A DNA stretch of 64,000 nucleotides from Acidobacteriota bacterium (lineage in GTDB: Bacteria > Acidobacteriota > Vicinamibacteria > Marinacidobacterales > Marinacidobacteraceae), in assembly GCA_022820545.1 (NCBI GenBank), contig JAJEFG010000046.1, positions 1 through 64,000 of the forward strand, given 5' to 3'. The translations under genes were made by a program, and so were the position numbers. The notes beneath the pieces are model-generated. The model did no database searches. It saw only the letters and a list, made by a program, of their open reading frames with translations, and had not been told where the DNA came from. This document shows positions 1-8,620 of this stretch, piece after piece; positions within the stretch are counted from its first letter, which is position 1, and the number at the start of each line of letters is the position of its first letter.

Positions 1-42
1 GTTAGTCGGTCGTGCGGCGCGCTACCGTGCGCGCCGCCGCCC

Positions 43-1308
43 ATGACCGATCACAGCCCGTCGCAGGCCGGCCCCGGACAACTGCTCGAGGCCTTCCAGG
101 AGATCGGGCGAAGCCTCGAGATCGGCCGCACCGCGGACACCATCCTGGCCGGGCTGCGGCACGTCCTGCCGGCGTGCGACCGGGCCACCCTGTGCGCCGT
201 GGACCTCGGTGGGAAGACGGTTCTCTGCCGCCGGATGCGCGGCCGGGACACCGGGTCGGGGGATGCGTCCACGGCGAGGCTTGCGGACCTGGCGCCGGGT
301 GGGATCACGCGCCGGGTGCTCGACAGCGGCCGGCCGGAGCTGCTCGACGTCGCGGACGGCGCCGCGGCGTCGGAACCGGAACTGAGCGGGAGCTCGCGCG
401 CCGCGGTGGCGACGCCGCTCCTCGGGGCCGGCGGACGGCGGGTCGGAGCCCTGATCGCGGAGTCGGCGGATTCCGGCGCGTTCTCCGAGCGGGACCGGGC
501 GGCGCTGGCCTCCTACGCGGCCGGAGCCGCTCCCGCGCTCGAGCGGATCCTGTTCTACGAGAAGGCGGTCGAGGGACGGGAACTCATCTCCGAGATGGAA
601 GTGGCGGGAAAAGTGCTCCAGGACCTCCTCCCGCACGGGTGCCCGGCGCTGGAAGGGATGGAGGTGGCCGCGGCCTACGAACCGTGCTCGCAGGTCGGGG
701 GTGACTACTACGACCTGATTCCACTCGACGAGGACCGCTGGGGTTTCGCGATGGCCGACGTGGCGGGGAAAGGGATTCCCGCCGCGCTCCTCGTGGCCGC
801 GCTGCGGGCGTCGGTGTTCTCGCTCGCCAAGTCGAGCCTCACCCTCCGGGTCATCGTGGGCCGGACGAACCAGTTGCTCTATGAGAGCGTGGGACAGACG
901 CGTTACGCGACCTTCTTCTTCGGACTGCTGGACGTTCCGCTGCGCCGCCTGATCCACATCAACGCCGGACACCCGCCCCCGATCCTGGTCCGGGCGAGCG
1001 GCGAGGTCGAGATGATTCACGCCAGCGGGCTGCCGCTGGGGCTCTTCCCCGCCCCGCGCTACTTCGAGCAGGTCGTGCAGCTCGGCGACGGGGACCTCCT
1101 CGCGTTCTACACCGACGGGATCACCGAGAGCGCCGACCGGCAGGGAGACCTCTTCGGGAGAGACCGGCTCGCCGAGGTGCTCCGGCGCGAACGGGACCGC
1201 GGAACCCCCGCCGCCGAAGTCTGCGACAGCGTGCTGAAGGCGGCGCGCCGGTTCCGGAAGGGCGCCCCCGACGACGACCAGACGGTCGTGGTCATCAGGG
1301 CCGACTAG
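43..1308 (+). CDS. GAF domain-PP2C (SpoIIE/RsbU-type) serine phosphatase
   Basis: This 421-residue soluble protein probably dephosphorylates an anti-sigma-factor antagonist or a similar phosphoprotein in a partner-switching signalling pathway. Residues about 20-175 look like a GAF sensor domain. From about 195 to the end there is an RsbU/SpoIIE PP2C domain with its metal-binding signatures: VGGDYYDL, MADVAGKG, YTDGITES and a terminal DDDQTVVV. No membrane segment is seen, so the signal sensed is unknown. The start is the first ATG in the frame. The stop codon shares the four bases CTAG (1305-1308) with the convergent phhA gene. No sigma factor or STAS-domain partner is visible next to it. Confidence 0.93.
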   Translation: MTDHSPSQAGPGQLLEAFQEIGRSLEIGRTADTILAGLRHVLPACDRATLCAVDLGGKTVLCRRMRGRDTGSGDASTARLADLAPGGITRRVLDSGRPELLDVADGAAASEPELSGSSRAAVATPLLGAGGRRVGALIAESADSGAFSERDRAALASYAAGAAPALERILFYEKAVEGRELISEMEVAGKVLQDLLPHGCPALEGMEVAAAYEPCSQVGGDYYDLIPLDEDRWGFAMADVAGKGIPAALLVAALRASVFSLAKSSLTLRVIVGRTNQLLYESVGQTRYATFFFGLLDVPLRRLIHINAGHPPPILVRASGEVEMIHASGLPLGLFPAPRYFEQVVQLGDGDLLAFYTDGITESADRQGDLFGRDRLAEVLRRERDRGTPAAEVCDSVLKAARRFRKGAPDDDQTVVVIRAD

Positions 1309-2165
1309 TCAGAGAACTGGCTCAGGAACTCGCTCACCGCTTCGTGCATCGCGCCGAAGCTGGGCGCGACGAAGTAGAACGGCTGGAAGTCGGTGGGGTC
1401 GTAGGGAGTGTCGGCCATCGTCCGGCAGTCGAAGCGCCGGAGCTCCGCGTCCCGGAGACGGTCCATCTCGCCGACGGAAGACAGGAGTCCCGCGCCGTAG
1501 GCCTTGGGAATCCCGTCCTCGATCGCGGCTCCGAATTCCAGGGTGAACCAGTAGAGGCGGGCGATCCGTTCGACGTCCCCGTCGCTCGCCACCCGGGCGG
1601 CGCGGCCGAAATGGGAACTCAGTCCGCAGTAGAGCGGGTGGGCGAAGGAAGCGGCGTGGCCGACGAGTTCATGGATCACGTCCGGTTCGGGGGTGTAGAG
1701 CGGGCGGCTCGCGTGCCGGATGTACTGGGTCGCCAGGAAGATGCGGTCCGCGAGGAACGACAGGAACGCCCGCGCGGTCACGAGACCGGCAACCGGGAGC
1801 ATGCGGAACCCCGTGAGCGGCCGGATGCGGGCGTTCACGTCCTCGAGCTGCGGGATCCGGACACGGTCGAGCGCTACCGCGTCCACGCACTCGAGGTACT
1901 CGGCGCAGGCGAAGTCGCGGTGCCGTGGATCGAGCAGTTCCCGGACATGCTTCCAGACGTCGTGCTCCGCGTCGGTGTAGGAAACCGCCGGCGCCGGATC
2001 GCCGGTCACGTAGTCGAAGGCGAGCTTCGCGATGGCGTTCCGGCGGGCGCGATACACCGGGTCCCGGAAGCCGGGATGGTCGGGATCGAGGGGAACCAGC
2101 TCCGGGCCGCCGGCGTCCGGCCGCACCTCGTCGGCCAGCGTGTCGAGGAGGGCATTGTCGGACAT
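1305..2165 (-). CDS. phhA: Phenylalanine 4-monooxygenase
   Basis: This cytosolic non-heme iron enzyme (286 residues) hydroxylates phenylalanine to tyrosine with a pterin cofactor and O2. The iron ligands of aromatic amino acid hydroxylases are present: HELVGH gives His165 and His170, and LEFG gives Glu210. The length matches bacterial monomeric PhhA, which lacks the animal regulatory domain. The start is the ATG at 2165; the open frame runs further upstream without homology, inside the neighbouring gene's territory. No pterin carbinolamine dehydratase (phhB) lies beside it. It stands alone, convergent with the phosphatase gene. Confidence 0.96.
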   Translation of the reverse strand: MSDNALLDTLADEVRPDAGGPELVPLDPDHPGFRDPVYRARRNAIAKLAFDYVTGDPAPAVSYTDAEHDVWKHVRELLDPRHRDFACAEYLECVDAVALDRVRIPQLEDVNARIRPLTGFRMLPVAGLVTARAFLSFLADRIFLATQYIRHASRPLYTPEPDVIHELVGHAASFAHPLYCGLSSHFGRAARVASDGDVERIARLYWFTLEFGAAIEDGIPKAYGAGLLSSVGEMDRLRDAELRRFDCRTMADTPYDPTDFQPFYFVAPSFGAMHEAVSEFLSQFSD

Positions 2166-2197
2166 GGGGCCCGCGATTCTACGCGGGCGCCCCGCCG

Positions 2198-3607
2198 TCA
2201 GGCAGCCAGCCCGGCGGCCAGGAACAGGACCGTGGCGGCGACCCCACCCAGCACCGCGTAGGGAAGCTGGGTGTTCACGTGGTCCACCAGGTCGGAACCG
2301 GACGCCATGGACGCGATGATCGTGGTGTCGGAGATCGGGGAGCAGTGATCGCCGAAGATGCCGCCGGAGAGGACCGCGCCCACCACCAGCGGAAGATCGA
2401 GGCCGAGGACGGCGGCGGCCGGAACGGCGATCGGGAGCATGATGGCGAAGGTGCCCCATGAAGTCCCGGTGGAGAACGCGACCACCGAGGTGACCAGGAA
2501 CAGGACGGCCGGAACGAGCGAGGCGGGCATGGCGGCCTCGGCGACTCCCGCCAGATAGACCCCCGTGCCCAGGTCGCGCGCCACCGCGGAAATGGCGAAG
2601 GAGACCAGCAGAACCGTGACCACCGGCACCATCCCGCCCGCGCCCTGCATCACGAGATCCATCGTTTTCGATACCCGGAGGACGCGCTGAAACATCCCCA
2701 TTGCCGCCGCGGTCACCGCGGCCGCCAGCACGGCCCAGAGAACGGACGTGCCTCCGCTCCCTTCCAGCAGGTTCCCGTCTCCCGTGATCCACAACCCCAC
2801 GAAGATCATGACCAGCAGCACGGCGAGGGGCGCGACCATGTTCCGGGCCCGATCGGGCACTCCCGGCCCGGGAGGCAGCGCGAGGACTTCCGTGGAAACG
2901 AGCGGCCGGGCGCCCTCCCGGATGACCTGCCCCGTCTCGCGCGCCCGACGCTGGGCGCGCGCCATGGGGCCGAAGTCCCGTCCCGACAGGCCGAAGAAGA
3001 AGGCCAGTCCCAGGGCGGCCAGCGAGTAGAAGTTGAGAGGGATGCTGGCGACGAGCACCGAGACTCCGCTCTCGATGCCGAGAGTCGCCAGGATCGTGAT
3101 GATCAACGCCCCCCAACCGTTCATCGGCAGCAGGATGCAGACCGGCGCCGAGGTCGAATCCGTCAGGTAGGCCAGCTTCTCGCGGGAAAGCCGGAAGCGG
3201 TCGAAGAGCGGGCGCGCCACCGTGCCGCTCACCAGGCAGGTGATGCTCGACTCGACGAAGATGCCCAGCCCGAGCAGGAGGGCGAGCCCTTGCGCCCCCC
3301 GCGGACCCGCCACCAGGCGCCGCTCCGTGACCCATTTCACGAAGCCGGTGACGCCGCCCGTGAACCCGATCAGTGCGAGCACGCTTCCGACGAGCATGCT
3401 GAACAGCAGGATGGACGGGTTCCCCGCGAACGCGTCGGTGATCCGCCCCACCGTGCCGCCAAGCGCCGCGAAGACGTTCCCGCCCCCGAGAACCAGCTCT
3501 CCGAACAGGACACCGGCGAGCAGGGCGAGCACCGCCTGACGGGTCGCCAGGGCGACCAGGATCGCGAGGATCGGGGGAAGGACGCTGAGGAAACCGGGGT
3601 CTTCCAA
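2198..3607 (-). CDS. NhaC-family Na+/H+ antiporter
   Basis: This inner-membrane secondary transporter of 469 residues has about a dozen hydrophobic segments. The motif FGDHCSPISDTT near residue 400 is the hallmark of the NhaC antiporter family (PF03553), and the repeated segment around SSITCLVSGTV matches the family's first half. It is expected to exchange Na+ for H+, but some relatives carry amino acids or malate/lactate, so the substrate is inferred. The apparent start is TTG; no upstream ATG fits. It is transcribed divergently from rnd across a 65-base gap, and phhA follows on the same strand after 32 bases. Confidence 0.9.
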   Translation of the reverse strand: MEDPGFLSVLPPILAILVALATRQAVLALLAGVLFGELVLGGGNVFAALGGTVGRITDAFAGNPSILLFSMLVGSVLALIGFTGGVTGFVKWVTERRLVAGPRGAQGLALLLGLGIFVESSITCLVSGTVARPLFDRFRLSREKLAYLTDSTSAPVCILLPMNGWGALIITILATLGIESGVSVLVASIPLNFYSLAALGLAFFFGLSGRDFGPMARAQRRARETGQVIREGARPLVSTEVLALPPGPGVPDRARNMVAPLAVLLVMIFVGLWITGDGNLLEGSGGTSVLWAVLAAAVTAAAMGMFQRVLRVSKTMDLVMQGAGGMVPVVTVLLVSFAISAVARDLGTGVYLAGVAEAAMPASLVPAVLFLVTSVVAFSTGTSWGTFAIMLPIAVPAAAVLGLDLPLVVGAVLSGGIFGDHCSPISDTTIIASMASGSDLVDHVNTQLPYAVLGGVAATVLFLAAGLAA

Positions 3608-3672
3608 GCTCGTGAACCGTGCGGGCGGCCCCTATCGTTGCACATCCATGCGGGGAGTAGACTTCCGGCCGG

Positions 3673-5166
3673 GTGATCTTGGGCGCGCGCCCGGCGCCCG
3701 CGGGGAAGGACGATCCACGGAGAGCCTTGGAAGAACACAGCAAGTTCCGGAAGCGAACCCGGGCCGACGTGTCCGGCGCCCGAGGCTCGGCGGCCGTGGC
3801 CGTCCGTGAGCGACCCGCGGGGGACGGCGCCAAGGGGCCTTCGCGCCGCGGCTCCCGTGAGGCGTCCGGAGCGAAGGCCGCTTCGCCCGAGCAGATCGGC
3901 GGAGTCCGGATCGTCCAGGATCAGGCGGGGCTCGAGGGCCTGGTGGCGGACCTGCGCGCCGCCGGCGAATTCGCCCTCGACACCGAGTTCATCCCCGAGA
4001 ACCGGCTGTTCCCGGAACTCGGACTGATCCAGGTCGCGGCTCCGGGGGTGGAAGCCGTGGTCGATCCGCTCGCGGTGAAGATGCTCGACCCGCTGCTCGC
4101 GCTCATCTCGGATCCCGGCATCCTCAAGGTCGTTCACTCCGGCAAGCACGACTTCGACATCTTCTACGGGCTCGCCTCGGTGGTGCCGAAGAACGTCTTC
4201 GACACCCAGATCGCCGCCGCCGTCATCGGCCACGGGAAGAAGGTCCAGATCGCTCTGCGCACCCTGGTCGCCGGCTTCGTGGGGCGTGAACTGTCCAAAC
4301 AGGAACAGATGTCGAACTGGCTGCAGCGGCCGCTGACTCCCCGCCAGGTGGAGTACGCGATCGCGGACGTGCGCTATCTGCTTCCGCTGCGGAACAAGCT
4401 GACCGAGCGGGCGAAGGCGCTCGGACGCCTGGACTGGCTCCGCGAGGAGATGATCCCGCTCACCGAAGAGGACTCCTACCGGATGCCTCCCGCCGAGGAG
4501 TGCTATCGCGCCCTCGACAGCCCGAGCCTCACGCCGTCGCAGCGCGGATCGCTCCGGGAACTGGCCGCCTGGCGGGAGCGGCGGGCCCGGGCCTCGAACC
4601 GTCCGCGGGGCTGGATCCTGAAGGACGGCGCGGTGCGCGATCTCGCGCGGCGCCAGCCCCGGAACCGGGAACAACTGCTCGCCCCCTACGAGTCGGTTGC
4701 CGGCCGTCCGCCGAAGGGAGACCCGAAGACCATCCAGGCGACCCGCGCGGTGCTGCAGAAGAACCCGGACGCGATCCTCCGGGTGCTCGGCGCCGGCGCC
4801 CGCAAGCCGCTCCCCTTCACGGGAAAGGGCAAAAGGGAGCGGCGGCCGGCGTCCGAATCCCTGGCGCTCCTCCTGGAGACCTGGCTGAAGCTGCGCGCCA
4901 GCGAACACGGGGTCGCCCCCGAACTGCTCGCCACCCAGGAGGAACTCCGCGCCATCGTCGCCGCCTACCCCGGGGAAGCTCCGGACGCCCGGCCGCTCAA
5001 GGGATACCGCCGGCGCATCCTGGGGGAGGACCTGCTGCTCATCCTCTCCGGCGAGGCCGTCATCCAGGTCGGGGTGAACGGCCGCAAGAGCGGTGGTCAG
5101 CCCCCGATCCGGCTCGCGCGTCTCGGCCGCCTGGGACGGTTCGTGCTCCGGGACTCGCAGGGCTGA
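3673..5166 (+). CDS. rnd: Ribonuclease D (3'-5' exonuclease with HRDC domain)
   Basis: This is a DEDD-family exonuclease for tRNA and structured RNA 3'-end processing. The exonuclease domain, about residues 75-250, shows DTEFIPENR (ExoI, D-x-E), HSGKHDFDIF (ExoII) and YAIADVRYL (ExoIII). One HRDC-like domain follows at about 285-365 and a second helical region at about 395-470, giving the layout of E. coli RNase D with a longer basic C-terminus. The first 40-60 residues are Arg/Lys-rich and unlike the family, so the true start may be a later GTG (3769 or 3796) instead of the GTG at 3673. Confidence 0.93.
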   Translation: MILGARPAPAGKDDPRRALEEHSKFRKRTRADVSGARGSAAVAVRERPAGDGAKGPSRRGSREASGAKAASPEQIGGVRIVQDQAGLEGLVADLRAAGEFALDTEFIPENRLFPELGLIQVAAPGVEAVVDPLAVKMLDPLLALISDPGILKVVHSGKHDFDIFYGLASVVPKNVFDTQIAAAVIGHGKKVQIALRTLVAGFVGRELSKQEQMSNWLQRPLTPRQVEYAIADVRYLLPLRNKLTERAKALGRLDWLREEMIPLTEEDSYRMPPAEECYRALDSPSLTPSQRGSLRELAAWRERRARASNRPRGWILKDGAVRDLARRQPRNREQLLAPYESVAGRPPKGDPKTIQATRAVLQKNPDAILRVLGAGARKPLPFTGKGKRERRPASESLALLLETWLKLRASEHGVAPELLATQEELRAIVAAYPGEAPDARPLKGYRRRILGEDLLLILSGEAVIQVGVNGRKSGGQPPIRLARLGRLGRFVLRDSQG

Positions 5167-5220
5167 CCTTCGGGTGGTCCGGGTAGAGTCTCCCGCGCCA
5201 AGAAAGGAACGCCCCCGCTC

Positions 5221-6528
5221 ATGAAGGACACGCCCTGGTACCGGAAGCTCTGGGTGCAGATCGTTCTCGGTCTCGCCCTCGGCGTCATCTACGGAGTCGT
5301 CGCCGCCGCGAGCGGCTGGAGCCAGTTCACCGACGACTGGATCTCACCGTTCGGCGACGTCTTCTTCAACGGGCTCCAGCTCATCGCGGTGCCGCTGGTC
5401 ATCGCGTCGCTGGTCATCGGCGTGGCCTCGCTCAGCGACATGCGCAAGGTCAGCCGGATCGGCGGCAAGACGATCGTCATCTACGTGGCGACCACCGCGC
5501 TCGCGGTGTGCATCGGCCTCGGCTACGCCAACCTGGTCCGGCCCGGCGACTACGTGCCGGAGGCCCTGCGCGGCGAGCTGGCGACGCAGTACGAGGAAGC
5601 GGCGGCGAGCCGCCAGGGAGCCGCGGAGGCGATGATGGAGGAGCGCGGTCCCCTCAGCATCCTCCAGGACATCGTGCCGGACAACGTCATCTCCTCGACG
5701 TCGAGCAACCGGAACATGCTCCAGGTCGTCTTCCTGGCGCTCATGTTCGGGATCGCCCTCCTCCGGATCCCGAAGGAGAAGGGCGCTCCGCTCCTCGCGT
5801 TCTTCGAGGGACTCGAGGCCGTGGTCGTCGAGTTCGTCGGGATCGTGATGAAGGTCGCGCCGCTCGGCGTGTTCGCGCTGATCGCGCGGGCGATCACCGG
5901 AATGGCCGGCGACGACCCGCAGCAGGTCGCGCAGCTCCTGGGAGCGCTCGGCTTCTACTGCGTCGTGGTGGTCGCCGGCCTCGCCACCCAGATGCTGGTC
6001 GTCTATCCGCTGGTCCTCAAGTTCCTGACGCCCATCCGCTGGCGGCGGTTCTTCCCGGCGGCCGCCCAGGTGCAGCTCGTGGCCTTCTCGACGAGTTCCA
6101 GTGGCGCCACCCTGCCGGTGACCATGGACCGCGCCCAACGCGATCTCGGGGTCTCCGAGGAGGTCTCGTCCTTCGTGCTGCCGCTCGGGGCCACGATCAA
6201 CATGGACGGCACGGCGCTCTACCAGGCCGTCGCGGCGCTCTTCATCGCCCAGTCGCTCGGGCTCTCCGTCGGGCTCGAGGGTCAGCTCACCATCGTGCTG
6301 ACCGCGGTGCTGGTCTCCATCGGGACCGCCGCCGTCCCCGGCGCGGGGATCATCATGCTGGTCATCATCCTGCAGGCGATCGGGGTGCCCGCGGAGGGAG
6401 TGGCCCTGATCCTCGGGGTGGACCGGCTCCTGGACATGATCCGGACGGCGACGAACGTCACCGGGGATCTCACGGTGGCTTCCGCAGTCGCGGCGTCGGA
6501 GGGTCAGTTGAGCGACGTCGCGCGCTGA
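5221..6528 (+). CDS. Dicarboxylate/amino acid:cation symporter (DAACS family)
   Basis: This inner-membrane Na+- or H+-coupled carrier for glutamate, aspartate or C4-dicarboxylates has 435 residues, the usual GltP/DctA length. It shows the serine-rich re-entrant loop STSSSGATLPVT near residue 290 and the substrate/cation motif INMDGTALYQ near residue 325. A final helical pair carries DRLLDMIRTATNVTGD, the C-terminal transport signature. A purine-rich AAGAAAGGAA lies 11-20 bases before the ATG. The next gene downstream converges on it; two hairpin repeats fill the gap and could end both transcripts. Confidence 0.95.
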   Translation: MKDTPWYRKLWVQIVLGLALGVIYGVVAAASGWSQFTDDWISPFGDVFFNGLQLIAVPLVIASLVIGVASLSDMRKVSRIGGKTIVIYVATTALAVCIGLGYANLVRPGDYVPEALRGELATQYEEAAASRQGAAEAMMEERGPLSILQDIVPDNVISSTSSNRNMLQVVFLALMFGIALLRIPKEKGAPLLAFFEGLEAVVVEFVGIVMKVAPLGVFALIARAITGMAGDDPQQVAQLLGALGFYCVVVVAGLATQMLVVYPLVLKFLTPIRWRRFFPAAAQVQLVAFSTSSSGATLPVTMDRAQRDLGVSEEVSSFVLPLGATINMDGTALYQAVAALFIAQSLGLSVGLEGQLTIVLTAVLVSIGTAAVPGAGIIMLVIILQAIGVPAEGVALILGVDRLLDMIRTATNVTGDLTVASAVAASEGQLSDVAR

Positions 6529-6573
6529 CCTCGGACCGGCGCCGGCGGAGCCCGCCGGATGCGGGGTGCCGAC

Positions 6574-6734
6574 GCGCGGCCTGCGCGGGAGGGGGGTACG
6601 CGGTTCCGCCCGCCGTGCGGGCGGGTGCCGGTCTGGAGACCGGCGTTCCAAGCCGGTGCGCGGCCTGCGCGGGGAAGCGGTACGCGGTTCGCGCGCCTGG
6701 CGGCGCGCGGTGCCGGTCTGAAGACCGGCGCTCC
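6574..6734. repeat. Tandem pair of double-hairpin repeats (family II)
   Basis: Two units, 6574-6649 and 6658-6734, repeat with a period of 84 bases in a convergent intergenic gap. Each has the order: conserved GCGCGGCCTGCG, TACGCGGTT, a variable stem, then TGCCGGTCT-AGACCGGCG-TCC. The variable stem is 6606-6624 in unit 1 (CCGCCCGC/GCGGGCGG) and 6690-6709 in unit 2 (CGCGCGCC/GGCGCGCG). The two stems differ in sequence, yet both pair fully. The last palindrome, 6627-6644 in unit 1, pairs perfectly. They may act as bidirectional terminators or as mobile REP-type sequences. Confidence 0.85.
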
Positions 6735-6742
6735 CGCTCCCC

Positions 6743-7300
6743 TCAGTCGAGCGAGCCGGTTTCGATCAGCTTGCCGATTTCCTCGTTCAGGATCTCGCCG
6801 ACGGCGCCGAGGTAGCGCTTCACCAGGTTCCCGTCGCGGTCGATGAGGTACTTCGTCGGATAACCGAGGAAGGGACCGAACGAATCGCGCACCTCGCTGG
6901 ATCCCATCACGTTCGGGTAGGTGAGGTTCTTTTCCGCGATGAACGGAGCCACGTCCTGCGCGTCACCCGACTCGAGCAGGATCCCGAGCATCAGGAAGTC
7001 GTCGTCGGACAGCTCCTCCGACAGTTCCTGCAGGTGGGGAAGTTCGGCGACGCAGGGGACGCACCAGGTCGCCCAGAGGTCCACCAGGACGACCTTGCCG
7101 GCGCCGTCGCCCCGAAGGCTCACGTCACCGCTCCCGTCGACGAGCGGCAGCGTGACGTCGGGGGCGGTTGCCGCCATCCCTCCGGCTCCGCCGCCGGCGC
7201 CCGGCGGGGGCGGACCGCACGCGGGAAGCGCGAGCAGACCCGCAAGCGTGATTGCCAGACCGAAGGCGCGCTGCGCGCGCAGGTTCCTGGGGCCGGTCAT
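6743..7300 (-). CDS. TlpA-like thioredoxin-fold lipoprotein
   Basis: This exported thiol-disulfide oxidoreductase of 185 residues is probably lipid-anchored in the periplasm. A signal sequence ends in the lipobox LPAC (Cys28), followed by a Pro/Gly/Ala linker and a TlpA/AhpC-TSA thioredoxin domain with the active site WCVPC (Cys80, Cys83) and the cis-proline segment GYPTKYLID. The start was chosen by its ribosome site: GGAGG lies 9 bases before the ATG at 7300 but directly abuts the other in-frame ATG at 7309. It follows a cytochrome c and ccdA on the same strand. CcdA would supply the electrons that keep its Cys pair reduced. Confidence 0.93.
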   Translation of the reverse strand: MTGPRNLRAQRAFGLAITLAGLLALPACGPPPPGAGGGAGGMAATAPDVTLPLVDGSGDVSLRGDGAGKVVLVDLWATWCVPCVAELPHLQELSEELSDDDFLMLGILLESGDAQDVAPFIAEKNLTYPNVMGSSEVRDSFGPFLGYPTKYLIDRDGNLVKRYLGAVGEILNEEIGKLIETGSLD

Positions 7301-7320
7301 GATCGTCATCCTCCGTCTGG

Positions 7321-7707
7321 TCAGCGCGGCGGCTGCAGCGTCCGCACGTAGTGGACGACCTGCCAGCGTTCCTCGTCGCTGAGCGTCCGGGCCATGCCCG
7401 GCATCGGTTTCTTGCCCTCGGTGATCTTGAAGAAGATCTCGCCGTCCGTCATCCGGTCCCGCGCTTCGACCGTCGCGAAGTCCGCCGGCGCCGGCTTGAT
7501 GAACCGGGTGGCCCTGCCGTCGCCCTTCCCCAGGTCCCCGTGGCAGGAGGCGCACCGGGCGCTGTAGGCCTTCTCGCCGGCGGCCAGCGCTTCGTCGGTC
7601 AGCGCGACCGGGTTCTCGACCGCCCGGGCCTCGTCCGGAACCACCCAGACCTCCTGGGCCGGCGCGCCGGAGACCAACAGCAGGGAAACGAAGAGCAAGG
7701 TGGGCAT
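7321..7707 (-). CDS. Exported class I cytochrome c
   Basis: This small periplasmic c-type cytochrome has 128 residues. A signal peptide ends near AQEVW. The heme attachment site is CASCH (Cys52, Cys55, His56), and the axial Met is probably Met102 or Met105 in KKPMPGM. The fold resembles the cytochrome cbb3 subunit III/c551 group. GGAG lies 6 bases before the ATG. It sits between ccdA (17 bases upstream) and the TlpA-like gene (20 bases downstream), an arrangement typical of cytochrome c maturation. It could be an electron carrier whose own Cys pair the neighbours keep reduced. Confidence 0.93.
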   Translation of the reverse strand: MPTLLFVSLLLVSGAPAQEVWVVPDEARAVENPVALTDEALAAGEKAYSARCASCHGDLGKGDGRATRFIKPAPADFATVEARDRMTDGEIFFKITEGKKPMPGMARTLSDEERWQVVHYVRTLQPPR

Positions 7708-7724
7708 GGAGTACTCCGCGAAGT

Positions 7725-8456
7725 TCAACCAAGTACCGGAAGGAAGGTGAGGTATTGCGAGAGCGCCTGCAGGCTGTCGGTGAACACCAGTACTCCGATC
7801 ACCACCAGGAGCACCCCGGCGACCACCTCGACCACCCGCATGTGACGCTTGACTTTCTTCGAGAGCGCGAAGAAGCGGTCCACCGCGATCCCGGTGAGCA
7901 GGAAGGGCACGCCGAGCCCGAGCGAGTAGGCGCTCAGCAGGATGATGCCCTGATTCACCGTCTCGTAGTTCGCGGCCAGCACCAGCACGCCGGCGAGGAT
8001 GGGTCCGATGCAGGGGGACCAGCCGAACGCGAAGGCGAGTCCGATCCCGAAAGAGCCGAGCAGGCTCACGGGCTCCCGGTTCGAGTGGAAGCGCTTCTCG
8101 ACGTTCAGGAAGGGGATCTTCAGCACCCCCATCACATGCAGGCCGAACAGCACGATCACCGTCCCCGCGATCCGTCCGAGGAAGATTCGGTTGCCGGCGA
8201 GCCACTGTCCGGCGTAGGTCGCCGAGGCCCCCATGGCCACGAAGACGATCGAGAAGCCCAGCACGAAGGCGATGGTGTTCACGATGACCCGGCGGCGGCG
8301 GACCGCGGCGTCCCCGGTGGAAACCCCGTCCGCCAGCTCGCTCAGCGACGCTCCCGAGACGAACGAGATGTAGCCCGGCACGAGGGGCAGCACGCACGGG
8401 GACAGGAAGGACAGCACACCGGCTCCGGCGGCGGTGACCAGGGTGACGAGGTCCAT
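7725..8456 (-). CDS. ccdA: CcdA-type cytochrome c biogenesis / thiol-disulfide membrane protein
   Basis: This inner-membrane protein of 243 residues moves reducing equivalents from cytosolic thioredoxin to periplasmic thiol proteins. It has six hydrophobic segments. The two functional Cys lie in matching helices, in SFLSPCVLPLVPGY and FGWSPCIGPILAG, as in CcdA and the DsbD core. The first residues of the long open frame are unrelated to the family, so the ATG at 8456, giving MDLVTLVTAAG, was taken as start. It heads a three-gene operon with cytochrome c and TlpA, divergent from yifB. Confidence 0.94.
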   Translation of the reverse strand: MDLVTLVTAAGAGVLSFLSPCVLPLVPGYISFVSGASLSELADGVSTGDAAVRRRRVIVNTIAFVLGFSIVFVAMGASATYAGQWLAGNRIFLGRIAGTVIVLFGLHVMGVLKIPFLNVEKRFHSNREPVSLLGSFGIGLAFAFGWSPCIGPILAGVLVLAANYETVNQGIILLSAYSLGLGVPFLLTGIAVDRFFALSKKVKRHMRVVEVVAGVLLVVIGVLVFTDSLQALSQYLTFLPVLG

Positions 8457-8620
8457 GAGTTGACGGAGCGGTCGGAGCGCCAGGCTCGGGCCGGCCCTGA
8501 ATCGTATCCCGTGGCCAAAAAAGGAGGCGGAAAACGCCGCCCAAGTGCACGATCGCTTCGACTTTTCCACAATTGGCGCGCCGGCGAGAAAAAACCGTCC
8601 GGAATTACGTCTGTGTTCTC
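8457..8620. other. Divergent intergenic region between ccdA operon and yifB
   Basis: This 164-base gap must hold promoters for both the ccdA operon (minus) and the yifB-DUF309 pair (plus). The part around 8510-8610 has A-runs and T-runs (AAAAAAGGAGG, CTTTTCCACAATT, GAGAAAAAAC) that are conspicuously less G+C-rich than the surroundings. I could not identify a convincing -35/-10 pair. It holds no repeat and no small reading frame that I can support. Confidence 0.5.

Noticed and set aside
12..1020. Long open frames on both strands over the phosphatase gene
   Set aside because: They are Arg/Pro/Gly-rich shadow frames typical of high-G+C DNA. The phosphatase frame carries full GAF and PP2C motifs.
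3370..4908. A 512-codon minus-strand frame over rnd
   Set aside because: It runs opposite clear RNase D motifs and shows low-complexity Arg/Gly/Leu composition with no family signature.
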